A program made the translations under genes and the position numbers. Below are positions 45,915 through 57,500 of a stretch of 64,000 bases of DNA, in pieces. The number at the start of each line of letters is the position of its first letter. Positions within the stretch are counted from its first letter, which is position 1. The notes beneath the pieces are model-generated. The model was not told where the DNA came from. It saw only the letters and a program-made list of their open reading frames with translations, and ran no database searches. Source of the DNA: Coniochaeta sp. PMI_546 (lineage: Eukaryota; Ascomycota; Sordariomycetes; Coniochaetales; Coniochaetaceae); NCBI GenBank assembly GCA_021432605.1, contig MU271144.1, positions 372,001 to 436,000 on the forward strand. The letters run 5' to 3'.

Positions 45915-47413
45915 TCACCATGTCAGTTTTCTCATGCAGTGTGACCGAAAGCAATGTTTGGAGTTGGTAATTACCCGTGAAGGAAAAATATGACTATTAG
46001 GAAACGAAAGATGAATCACGTCCTCTTCTGGTGTGATTCTTTTGCGCTTTTTAGAGAAAATCTGAAGACTCGCCGATGAAGACTCCTGCTGCGCTTCAGC
46101 AGAGCTCCTCATCCTTGAGGTACCTTCTGCGGTCGGTGGAGCAGACTCAGCAGAGACCGACGTGTTGGGTGCTGGCGGTTTCGGCGTTTCGGACGTCAGA
46201 GCATCGTAGTTCCATGAAACTTGGTGGCCATTCCCTGCAAGAATGTGCACAAACCACAATGCTAGATTCATGGTCCAGTTTATTCTTTCCGCAGAGTTTT
46301 CCTGTCGGTAGTTGTCCCATGGCACTGAAACATATTCCATGATTTCGTCAACCGCCAACCTTCTTTTTAGGTCTTTTCTATCACTAGGTCCTGTCACGTG
46401 GATAGGGCCTGAACTGCTTTAATGATCGATTCTGTATCAAGGCTGCAGTGGCACTTACCAGGTCTAGCTTCGCGTGGCTTGATCCTGAAAATGAAAGCCT
46501 CTGCAGTTGTGAGAATACAACCATACCGACATTCATGACGGACACAGTATGAATATATCTGTCGGATTGGCATGAGGTCATTCTTGCGGGAAAGGTTCGG
46601 CTTCCATTGCCCAGTCTCTTGAACGAGGTATTTCTCAAAGACGGCTGAACTCTTCCACTTCGATGCGGTCTTGTATTCTTTGGGAAAAGACTCAGTTAGC
46701 TGTTGTGATCCATTTGTCGTATCCGTAGATCGAGAAGATGATATTGAGCCTCCTGCATCGGGTCGTAGCCTCCTTGAAGACCTTTTCCTTCCATAACTGA
46801 TATCTTGGCTGCAAGAACGGGGTCGCCTCAGTTTCGTAGTCTTGTCAGCGACAGAGTTCTCCTCGTCCCTTGTTGTCTGTACCCAAGGAACCCATTCACA
46901 GTGCTGAAACTTCTCGACAGCATCGAGACCTGCTGTGACAATGCTGTGGTTCCATTTTGTCAGCAGGTGTACTGTTGAATCTTCATCCCACACGACGCAA
47001 TCAACTGCGGGTTTGATATATGGATATGGCGGCAAATGGTTGACGATCCGACGAGCTTCATCCATAAGCTCACCGCCATATATAGCTTCCAGGGTCTCAA
47101 ACTTGAATTCGTCCCAGTGTGTGACCTGCCTCGGCGTGAACCACGCCGTAGAGGTGGTATTTGACATGGAGGTAGGTTCGGGGTATTTGACGACCGGGTT
47201 CTTCGCCGTTAGAAGATCGAATATGCATTTTGCTGTTGTTGAGCCCATGACCTTCTTGTTCTTGTAGTGATCTTGAGAGAAGAATTTCACAATATTTGAC
47301 AAGTGGCGGGGCCTGGATTGAGTACTCGGCAGGCTTTGAGTGACGTGCAAGTTCTCAACAGGCTGAGAACAGCGGCGGCTATCGACATTGCCAATACCGA
47401 TTAAAAGCCTCAT
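45915..47413 (-). CDS. Fungal protein of unknown function, divergently paired with an FTA2-like gene
   Basis: The model is complement(join(45915..46390, 46459..47413)), about 476 aa. The intron (46391-46458, GTAAGT...GACAG) joins AFIFRIKPREARPG to PSDRKDLKRRLAVDEIMEY, giving one continuous family segment that continues VSVPWDN and NLALWFVHILAGN. The middle contains a Lys/Arg/Ser-rich variable stretch. Proteins with this RIKPR...SVPW...LALWFLH pattern are widespread in filamentous ascomycetes, but I know no function. The start at 47413 is the first ATG of the frame; a downstream ATG (MGSTTAKCIFDLL) is also possible. The last 30 residues may include an unrecognised intron. Confidence 0.65.
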
Positions 47414-47652
47414 CAAATCCTTTCCATTGACTCAATTGGAGAGACATTGCAGAGTGCAACATTAGCTGGATGTTGTGTGACACAGAGCTGAGATATATTG
47501 GGCAGGCCTGTGATGAGATACCACAGCTGGCATACCACAGTAGGCGGGGTTCAGGCTCGTAGGCATAGAAAATGGCATTATCGCCCACACCATGACATGA
47601 CCACTTCATTTTCATGCACACCATCTTCTCCATCATCCTGCACTCGAAAGCG

Positions 47653-48588
47653 ATGACTGAGGATAGACAGAATTCCAGCCGCAAAAGGGCAGCAGTAATA
47701 GAACTACCTCCTTGCCCAGGACCAAAATTAGGCGCCTTCCAGGATCGAAATGCTCCCATAGAATGGGTGGAGCGACTTGACAAGGACAGAGAGAATTACT
47801 CTGAGATTCAAGGATGCGTGTTCAGGGCAAGAATCAGGTCGAAGGAGTACGCAATCAAGGTCGTCAGTCACAACTTAAACGAAGGGACACAGTCAAATCT
47901 TGGCTAATCTCGTCCGGCCCCCTAGTTGATCCCATTCGACCCGGAAACGACGAGATGGTATTGGGAACCTATCTTAGGAGAGTCATTCCCCGAGGAGACG
48001 GTAACCTTTCATACCGATCCATTCTATGCTGAGTGTCGCGCGTATGGCCGAATTCGAGAGGCACAGATCAAGGGAAAACTGATGCGAGATGTTGCCGTTA
48101 GATGCCATGGATTTCTCATTTTGAAAGAGAAGGACAAGAAGATACTTCGTGAAAGAGGTGATGAACTTGGAATCACGCATCTCGTAGGGGCACTATTTCG
48201 AAAGACGGGAAGAAGTAATGAAGTCCGAGCAATTGTCAAAGACCTTGCACCAGAATCCTCAGGAGTGGACTCAAAAAGTCTAGTCCAAATACTACGCGAC
48301 ATACGCTGGCTGAAAAGGAACAAGATTTACAACAGAGATATCAGAGCGGAGAATTTCAAGGGTGGAAAGCTGGTGGACTTCGGCTCGGCGGTGACTGAGC
48401 CGCATTGCATTCTGGAAACATTCGACAAAATCGCTAAAGAAGAGGCAAGGGACACAAGATCCGAAGACCTAGTTCTGTTTGACGACATGACCGCGGAGGA
48501 AGGACTGACGACCGATGTCAGGGCGATGCCCAGTCTAGACTACTGTCGAAAGCTGCGACAAAAGCCGCCCTCTGTTGGTAAAGACTGA
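47653..48588 (+). CDS. FTA2-like (Sim4-complex FTA2 family) protein with a kinase-like fold
   Basis: The model is join(47653..47862, 47926..48588), 290 aa, with one 63-nt intron (GTCAGT, branch CTAAT, CCTAG). The N-terminus ELPPCPGPKLGAF and the segment IEWVERLD lead into a kinase-like N-lobe (CVFRARIRSKEYAIKV). Then come FYAECRAYGRI, CHGFLILKEKD, RAIVKDLAP and the catalytic-loop equivalent IYNRDIRAENFKGGKLVDFGSA. The HRD motif is NRD and the DFG motif is retained. This is the pattern of the FTA2 family, named after a fission yeast kinetochore subunit but strongly expanded in filamentous fungi, where its role is unclear. It starts 239 bp from the divergent neighbour, so the two may share a promoter. 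Confidence 0.75.
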
Positions 48589-50291
48589 GGACGGGAATTC
48601 TGGCAAGAAGAAAGCTGCGGATGAAGAGATGGTGGTCAGATTTTCCTGTCCTATTTCGCTGTCAGCATCCGTTTTATAGTATCATGCAGTCTGCAAAGCC
48701 ACCCACAGGCGATACAAGTGCCTGAATTCAAGCCAGTTTGACCTAAGAGGAAATCCCTCGCAAAATCTCGTCCCTTTGCAGACTGATTCCGACGGCACGG
48801 ATTTATGCTATGGACATGTATTCTTGTCTATTCTTATATACTCCACCGTCTAGGATCAACGATTGTGAGTGTTGAACGTCCAGTATTATCCCCATTGCGT
48901 AGAGCCGCGCGTGTTGTAAAGGATGTTCATCACCCTCAATGAAACGCCACCGAAACCTTATTCCTATCATTCTAGACTCAGGCAATGTTCAAATATACAG
49001 TTTCTATGACATCTCAAGCTGTGATAAGGAGCAGCATGCTGTGGAGTGTGGATGATTGACTGTGCCAACGTGTCAATTAGCTACGTTCTTGGTTGCACGT
49101 GAAATCATTTCGCATAGTAAGTCACAATCTGCGTAAGATGCTACGTGCTTCATTGCTATAGTTAGTTCATGATCCGTTTGTGTTCATCTTTGCTTCTGTT
49201 CACGGCATACTACACCTAAGCTCTGTTTTTTACTTTCGTCGACTGTAGCGTGAGCGGCCTGTTTTCAGGTGTGCCTATGAGCTATTGGCTTCCTGGATAC
49301 ATTGCTTGTTTTTCCTCACGACTTGCTATCACGGTGCAAGCCATCTCACGATGTGTCTCGTTCTGCCACAACTTGAACAATTGTACCCATTGCAGCCTGA
49401 TCCGATTCCTTTGCCGGAGATGCGCTGTAAGACTAAGACAAACACCTTTCGGCTGTCGACAGCATGTCCTCAGTTCGTCTTGTCCCCATATGTCACTAAG
49501 ATTGCCCTACCGATTCCTTTTGCTAAGTTATAAGATGCGTTCAAGAGTCTTTAAGAAGTGGATATGCCCTGACATTAGACAAGTTCGGTGCAAGCGTGGT
49601 GATTATTTACAGAGCCGTTCATGTTCGTGTTCGTCCGTGATTCACTGTACTGAGGCATCTACACTCGGCTTGTGGCACTGGGAAGTTGAAGCTGTATCCG
49701 CGTCCAGTCAACCAAACGGGCCTTTCCACGAATCCTGGTCGCATTTGCTACCAGAACTCGAGTTAGCGTAGGATTAGGGCAGTGATCAGCACAGGGGTTA
49801 TGACGCCCTGGAAACATCCAGACCGCTAAGACCAGCCCTTCCACGTGACTTAATCGCTGCCGATTAGCCGGATTCGAACCTGTCTGCCCGTGAATCGGGC
49901 CTTTTTAAGGCCGAGCACCATCTTACGCGCCGAGTTGGAACCATGAATAAAACCGATGAAAGCGAAAGTTACGAAGTTCGCCTTTTCCCAACTTATCTAC
50001 AGGTATAATTGTGTTAGAGGTTTTGGTCACGATTCGAACGAGGCCTTGGCCAAGACCCGGACGCTGCCGCCACATATAAACAAGCGCGAGCGACAGCGAA
50101 CTTCGTCTACGTCACCCCCCGGATTCCCCAGAAATTCCCCAGATCCTGCACTCGCGCAGCGCTAAAAAGCTTATCAACGCCAAATCCGTCTGGGCACTGG
50201 GCATTTTGAACAACCATAACCGCATCACGACTACTATCAATCGCCAACGTCTCATTTATCTTCCTACAACACCCGAGAATCCGCTCCCAAG
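48589..50291. other. Intergenic region with a tRNA-like relic
   Basis: Apart from the tRNA-like piece, it holds short frames without support, including a 173-codon frame at 49250-49771 with no recognisable domain. The right end is the promoter and leader of the small membrane protein. Confidence 0.45.
49867..49935 (-). repeat. tRNA-like relic with a perfect B box and a variable-arm-like hairpin
   Basis: On the minus strand a perfect B box GGTTCGAATCC (49870-49880) is preceded by the hairpin GCCCG-ATTCA-CGGGC (49886-49900), which resembles the long variable arm of Leu or Ser tRNA, and by GGCC-TTAAAAA-GGCC, which resembles an anticodon arm. The acceptor arms do not pair, so it is probably a pseudo-tRNA. 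Confidence 0.4.
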
Positions 50292-50639
50292 ATGGCCAAC
50301 CTCTCCATAGTCCTGCCCTGCGCCGTGCTAGGCGCCATCTGCGCCATCATGCTCGTCTTCATCTGGTGGTGGTTCCCGCGGACGTGGAAGAAGGGCACCA
50401 AGGGCGACACAGAAGCCATCGGGATGTCCATCGATGTCGGCCACGAGAACGATGGGCTCACGCCAGAGGAGAGGCGGCGTCAGGCGGGACAAAGGGCGAG
50501 GGAGTATCTTCAAGCCGTCGACGCCAGGAATAAAGCGCGGGCCGAGGGACGGGAGCCCGATGAGCCTTTGCCTGCTTATCAGCCGCAGGGCTTTGGAGGT
50601 GGGCGCGAGCCTACGCCGGCGCCGGAGTATGCGGCTTGA
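50292..50639 (+). CDS. Small single-pass membrane protein of unknown function
   Basis: A single exon of 115 aa. The N-terminal 25 residues form one membrane helix (LPCAVLGAICAIMLVFIWWW), followed by basic residues that predict a cytosolic C-terminal tail. The tail is charged and helical (LTPEERRRQAGQRAREYLQA), then Pro-rich and ends PEYAA. The ATG follows a C-rich leader in good context (CCCAAGATGG). No family is recognised. Confidence 0.65.
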   Translation: MANLSIVLPCAVLGAICAIMLVFIWWWFPRTWKKGTKGDTEAIGMSIDVGHENDGLTPEERRRQAGQRAREYLQAVDARNKARAEGREPDEPLPAYQPQGFGGGREPTPAPEYAA

Positions 50640-51819
50640 CATACGGTCGAGAGACGTGCTTTTGTGTCGGCTCGTTTGGCTTTATAATACTTGGATATAT
50701 GCACCAGAGTCACGCAGATCTTGCGTTGAGATAATGGATACATGAGAATAATATGGAAAGGACGGTCTAATCATCAATGTCAACGGTCTCCTGCTGATGC
50801 AGAATGAGCTTGCGGACAACTCTCCTGGCCGAACTTCGCCATTCTTCCTCCAACGGTCCTGTGTAACACAAGTAATAGCAACTCCGTGTACGACAATCCT
50901 TCCTATACCTCTCGTCTATTCGTCGCTAGATGCGTACGCCTCAAGTTGGTGGTGCGGATTCTGCGATTCTTATCATTTACTTACTGAGTATGTACAGGCA
51001 CAAATCAGCCGCTACTTACCCATGCAGGTTCCAGTCACGCTCAGGAGGGGTCAGGCAGATAGATGGTGGATCCAAAATTTGCGCGTACCTTGACGTTTCC
51101 AGCAACTTCAGCACACCTGCGAAATTTAGCGATGGGCACAACTACATAAAAGAAGTATGTGGAGAGTCGCAAGAGGAACAGGCCTTGTCAGTTCTAATTG
51201 ATACACATTGTGTGTTTGTGTCTTAGAGCTATCCTTAAGATTGTTGACGTCTCGGTATACAGAAGTGTGCATTTACACCTACTGCGGTAGTTGTTGCATC
51301 ACCTGACTGTCTGCCCCAATCGCGATTGTAGGCACGCAATTGCAATACATCTATCAGATATATATCTGATGGGGAAAATGGTCAGGGGTCAGGGGGTTCC
51401 TACAAGCGATTCAGGGACTGACTACAAAGGCGAACTGATCTAGGCGCTATGATGCCTTATTGAACGAGGCTTGGTTTTAAATCAAGCTGAAGAACACTAT
51501 TGAGTCTTAGTGGCCAATTACAGGGTACGGAAGAAACCACCTAGAGAACCGTGAGCCTGACATTGCAATACCTAGTGCGAGCTAGTGAACACTAACTGAC
51601 AATAGTGCTGAGAAATTATACTGACAACAGCCGGGCCCCCGTCTGGAGTGACTTATCGCCTGCTAATGGATTTTCAGCTTCGATGACATACAGTTCTGGA
51701 TAGGGGATATAATATAGTATGTTCTCCAACTACGTTTCAATTGCGGATCTGCGTCTTCCGTCCCTTGGCATTTCTAGCTGTCGACCAAGTCAACTGCGCG
51801 TCTTGTGGTTCTGTCCAAG
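50640..51819. other. Intergenic region with an 18-bp palindrome
   Basis: The perfect palindrome ATCAGATATATATCTGAT lies at 51353-51370. The rest is the promoter of the next gene and unassigned sequence. Confidence 0.5.
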
Positions 51820-54122
51820 ATGCGTTTCGCAGATGTAGTTCTCGCCACGCTCAGCGCAGTCTCTGCTGCTTCGGCATTGACCACCCTAACGACATGCCAT
51901 GCCAATAACTGCCTGCGAGGTATGCGACCTGCATCCTGCGCTACTTCCTGGGTCGAAGCTTTGCAGAGTGTCTAACTTTGGTATATATAGCTGTTCGTGC
52001 GACGGAGTCGCCGCAATATCAGTCCGACTGCGTCAGCTTCTTGAAGACAACCTTATACCCCTCGACGGTCACATCGTATACCACGATAACATTCTCATCT
52101 ACAGCATCAGCCACCGAATCCTTGGTAACTACTACAGTGAAAGAGGCGACTGGGACCGATATTTTGGAGGCCACCGAGACAGACAGCGCTACGACCTCTA
52201 TCTCGGTCACTAGCACTGAAATCTCGGAAGCAACTTATACGGAAACGCTCCTAGACACCGCCACGTCAACATCGGTGTCTGTCCACCTGGTCACATCGAC
52301 CTCCACGGCTATCGACGAGGAGACCTCAACTCAGCCTGCTACCATTACGGCCACCGCAAGCAGCTTAGCAACAAATGTCATTACCGAAACTCTGACTTCC
52401 ACGATTGAGGAAACCGACACGGTTTCGATTATAACTACCTCGACGTCGCATAGTACCGAGATCGACGTTTCGACTTCTACGTCTGTCTCGACGGATCAAG
52501 AAACGAGCACTTTTACTACGACCATAACCAACACAATTCAAGCCTATGAAACAGCATATCAAACGGACGTAATCTCACAGACCGTAGAGGCCACTTCAAC
52601 TGTAGATGTCTACGCGACCACGACCTCGACTTCTGTCACGGTTTCGACGAGTGTCAGCACATTGACAGACACTATTCACCAGACCGGAGCTGTTGTCACA
52701 GTGACGGACTATGCCAGCACGACCGTCACGGTCACCGTGTCCCTGGGGCTCACGAGTACACAGTCTACCACGGCAGTCACTACTACCAGTCTCGCAAATC
52801 TGAATAAGCGGCAGGTAGTGTCGGCCCCGAGCTCGATCCCAGCGTACGCTTCTGCTTGTGACAATCTCTCATCCTATGTCAGCGCCTGCTCGTGCGTTGG
52901 AGCAGTCGGAACCACCGTCACAATGCCTACCCCAACTACATATATCACCGTTTATGCCACCGTCACCTTCGCTACCAGGACTTTCACGAGCGTCGCGTCT
53001 ACGGAAACAGACTTCTTGACAGACACCACAATTACGTCTACTATCACAGACAAAACTGTCATCAACACGCTGGCAGTGACCATCCCCACCACCATAATTC
53101 TTACCACCACCGACAACACAGCTAGTGAGACCTCGACAGCCTGGACATCAATCACCTCGATATATGATACTACAACGGGGATCATAGTGACGTCCACAAC
53201 GCTCGACGTCGAAACGTCAACTGAGACGGACGTCGAGACGGTGACCCAGACGGTCGATACTACGACAAGCATAACCGTACCATTCACAACCACTGATAAG
53301 ACTGTCACCGATACGGAGACGGACGGAGCATCTGCCGTCACGACTATCCAGACCACGACAGGTGTGATAATCGGATTTACAACGACCGATGCCACGATGA
53401 CGGTCTCGGAGTCTACCAGCACAACGATAACGGAAACCAGCATATCCACCACAGAAACCACGGCCCTGACGACGGTCACCGATGCTACAGTTTCATCGAC
53501 CATCACGGAGAGCACCGTCGTGACCTCTTCCTCCACGGTCGAGCAGGACACCACGATCGCGACAACGGTTACGGACAGCACGACGTCCCAACACGTCACC
53601 CAGACCTCTACCGGGACGGCATCTACCACAGTTTATACCACTACCGTGACCAAGACGTACACAGCCGCCACGCAGAGCGCCACTTCCTTTGAAATCAGCG
53701 TCCAAGGCGGCTTCAACATCGGAACCTGCTACCAAGGCGGCAACTACCTCGTGCTGGCTTCGTCAAGCACGACGACATCCACCACCAGCAACAAAGCTGT
53801 CGGCTCCGATTTCACAATCAACAGCCAAGGAAACCTCGTCGGCCCCGCTGGCCAGCTTGCCTATGTCGCCAATGCCGTCGCAGGACCCAACCCCACGAAC
53901 GTGCTCTGGAGCGCCAGCCCGCCTGCCGGCTCGGCCCTGCTCCTGTGCAGCTTCAGCGGTCTGCAGCTCTCCTGCAACACTGGCTCCACCAGCGCGCAGG
54001 CGTACGACACGCTCGGGCTGACTCCTAACGGTGTTCTCAGGATCGGGACCGCTAGTAGTGTGTTTACGGGCTACTCTGGGTCGGGCTGTAATGTGAATTT
54101 GAAGGGCATAAGACCTAATTAG
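51820..54122 (+). CDS. Secreted Thr/Ser-rich cell-wall-type protein
   Basis: The model is join(51820..51919, 51991..54122), 743 aa. The intron (51920-51990) has a GTATGC donor, branch CTAAC and ATATAG acceptor. A signal peptide (MRFADVVLATLSAVSAASA) is followed by a short Cys-containing segment and about 550 residues of Thr/Ser/Val-rich irregular repeats (patterns such as TTTSTSVTVSTS and TETDVETVTQTVD), expected to be heavily O-glycosylated. A short Cys-bearing break (YASACDNLSSYVSACSCVG) sits near residue 310. The C-terminal 160 residues are globular, starting EISVQGGFNIGTCYQGG, with paired Cys. No GPI signal is obvious at the end (KGIRPN). It resembles fungal adhesin or wall proteins. It converges on the TcA-like gene. 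Confidence 0.75.
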
Positions 54123-54553
54123 GGTCCTAACCTGTGAATGTATAATTTGACGTAAAATTGTCAACTATAATATCAATCCATGTCTCCAGTGATTAAGGCC
54201 AACCGCAGCCGTGTCCCCTTCTTTTCTGTCCGCTGTAGTCCCTGTTGGATACGACACAAGCCGCATTCATGTTTGTAGGCACATCCGAGCTCAGGTGAAC
54301 GAAGCGTCGGTTCGGGTCTATACAAAGATAACGAGAAATGTAAAGGGCAAGTTTCGGAAAATATGCAATATGGTATTGCATTTGTTGTAATGAAGTTTGA
54401 TGGTCTTCATAGTGAGTCAGTCCAAAGGTCTCGTAAGATTATCCTATTCCAGGTCTTTACCAGCATAACTGCCATCATGCAATCTCTGAATACTGTTATA
54501 CAAGAACATAATACATAATAATCCAACACCTTCGTAGACCGGACTTAATGACC
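54123..54553. other. Convergent intergenic region
   Basis: 3' flanks of the wall-type protein and the TcA-like gene. Nothing recognised. Confidence 0.5.
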
Positions 54554-57500
54554 TCAGTACCTATACTTAATGATTAACCACAGACCATCAAACCCGCCGG
54601 ACTCGCCCTTAATCTTCAACGTCCAATCTGTCATCTGCATCTCATTCCCACTGCTTACCGCAGCGACTAGATCCTTGAGCGTCATACCCGCCGTACCCTC
54701 CTGGAACGTCGCGGGCGGCGCATCCCCCGGCTGAAGGGTGAGAGACACGTCTTGCGGCTCCAGCTTGCCTCCCTTGGCCACCAGGACCATATCGGTAGCC
54801 AGGATCTTGTCCGGCGCCACGTGTTTGGTAAAAACGGGCAGACGCTCGTACAACTTCCGCAACTGCATCTCCCTCGACGGATTGGCGCCCCCAAAGGCCG
54901 CGTACCACTCGGCAGCGAAGTCGGCGCGCAGGTCGACCAGCGTGAACATACCGCCCTCGGACGCCTGCTGGTCCGTGGACTTGATCCACTCAGATACCGT
55001 TTTGGCCGCGATGTCGCGCAGCTTGTCGCCGCCGTCCAGCGACGTGTAGCGGATGGTCAGCACGACGTCGGAGATGGTCGAGTAGTCGAACTGCCGGAAC
55101 CCGTCCGGCAGTTCGAAGCGCCAGCGGCTGATGACCCCGGCGCCCTCGAACGGGCTGTACCGCTCCGTGATCTGCCCGCTCGGGTCGTGCCTGCCGTTGT
55201 CGTTCTGTGCGCTGCTCAGCACCACCGACGAGATGGGCACCTGCGTCACGGCGAAGCGGTCGTCCTCGCCCGGATCGCCGATGCCGCCGCCGCCGCTCCC
55301 ACCTTCTGTCGACTTGGGGTAGTCTGCCACCGACGCGGCTCGCGGCTTGGTCCGGATCTCGTGGCTCAGAAGGCGCAGCGTACAGCCTATGGATGTGAAA
55401 GGCCCTACTACGCAGGGGATTGTCACCGACACGGAGGTGATGCGCCGCATGTAGTGGCCTGGAAAGTCCATGTCGAAGAGGATCTCGGGCAGCTGCAGCT
55501 CGAAGGCGCCCGTGTCACGAAACTCGACCAGGGCCAAGGGAGCCCACTGCCGTACCGACACGGCCTTGATCGCCTCGAAGTCGTAGCCCAGCTTGGACTG
55601 GTAGGCTGCCTCGAGCTGCTTGAGGCTCAGGTACAGCTGCTCGCCTGCCAGCAGACCGTCGCGGGAGCTGTTCCAGTAGCCGACCTTGACGAACTGCTGC
55701 GCCGACCCCGCGCCGCTCCCGGGTGCGGATGGCCGCTCGAAGTTGTACGCCTTTTCAGCGCGCTTGGCGAGGTCGAAGGCGAGGTCGTACGCCTGCTTGT
55801 AGAGCGTCTTGGTTGTCCCCTCCATCCAGGCGTACAGCTCTTCGTTGGTGTACTTGCTCCGCAGAAACTCCTCTACCTTTTCGGCCTGCTCCACCACGGA
55901 CTCTTGGTTGGTCACCTCCTTTTGTGCGGTTGTGACTCGCATCTTCTGCACTGTGATTTGCCTATCGATGTTCTTCAGCTCGAATCCAGTGCTGTTGGCT
56001 TGGAGCACGCGGTCCTGCAGCTGACGCAGCAGCGAAGCTCTCCGAGCCGCGTTGGCCGACGACGCGCTCAGCCACCCGGTATAGATCTGGAGCCCCCGTG
56101 CCGCTGCCGAGGCTGCGTTGCCCATGTTCACGCCGCCCCAGTAGAGACCCGCGCCGGCACCCATGGGCTTGGCGGCTGCCTCCGTCGTCGGCCATGCGTG
56201 GAAGATTGCTGCCAGGGTCTCGACACCACCGACTAACAGGTTCCACTTCAGCGCTGCGTCGGCCTTATCCACCTCCTCCTTCTCGCTGGGTATGAGCATC
56301 AAGTCGTCGCTCTCTGTCGGTGCCTCAAGCGAGGCATTTGGGATCTCGTTGAAGTCGTCCACCTCGGTGGGCGCGCCATCCGTTACGCCCACCAGGGATT
56401 TGAAGTATTGCAGACGATAGACGGGTCCTTCGCGGCTCCGCTGGATCTGTGTCAGGGTCTCCTGGGCCTCTTCATATTGGCGGTTCTTGATATCCAACAC
56501 GAGATTGCTCATGAGCGTCTCGTGGGTGGTGCGGAGGACGGCGAGTGCCTCGGCATCGCGCTTCTCTTTGATGGTGAGGAACTGGCTGCCCAACGACTTC
56601 AGCTCGGAACAGAGCTCCAGAGCCTTTTGCACGAGGAGCAAGAACCTGTAGTTCGGAATCGGCCCGCTGATGTCAAGTAGCACCGAGTCCAGACTGATTC
56701 CCTGCGCCACTGCCTGGACCAGCAGGCCCGGGTCGATTGGCGGGTCAAAGAGGGGCAGATTCCGGACGACGCCGTTGATGTCCATGCAGTGGCGGATCTT
56801 GAACAGCCGGTCGTCGATCGTGTCCCGCAGCTCGCGAAGCTTGGGATTGTCTGGAATGCAGAAATATAGCGACGTCGCGAAGCCGAAGATGTTTGCAAAG
56901 CCAATCACGCCGTTGGTGCCGCCGATCGGGAGGGACGTCTGGTTCGAGAATGGGAACTCGACCTCAAGCTGCACGACGGCATTGCCAAAGGCATCCCACT
57001 TGTCGAGGAGTGACATGTATGTCTGCGGTTTCTTCTTGCCTCGCATCGGGATCTTCTGGCCCCTGGGCCCGTAGACGTGAGATGCGATGACGTAGCACTG
57101 GATGGCGTTTGGGATCGTCTCCAGACTGTTCTGGCGGAAGTAGTAGTCGCCGTACGCTATCATGATCTCGATGTACTTCATGGCAATCCACTTCATGTAA
57201 GCTACGGGCCTCGTCCGCGCTACTGCGTGGGGGGAGAATGGGTTGTCGCGCCATTCTGTGATCTCGTCATTCGGTGTTTGCGGTTGAAGCTGAAGAAATG
57301 TCGCCTCCAGGCTGTCTTTGGCATCTGTGTTGGCCAGGGCTTTGAAGGGGTAGAACTTCCAGTACTTGGAATTATCTCCGTCTGGAGCCGTTGGATCGGC
57401 AATGGCGCTGGGATCAAAGATCTTGTGGCAGATGCTCAAGGCGTCGTCGAACTGCTGAGCTTTCAGGAGGCTATCAATGAGCGTCATCGGTGCGTGGAGG

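Noticed and set aside
49250-49771. A 173-codon open frame on the plus strand
   Set aside because: No recognisable domain and irregular Cys/Ser/Leu composition. A second frame overlaps it, and no splice or start context supports it.
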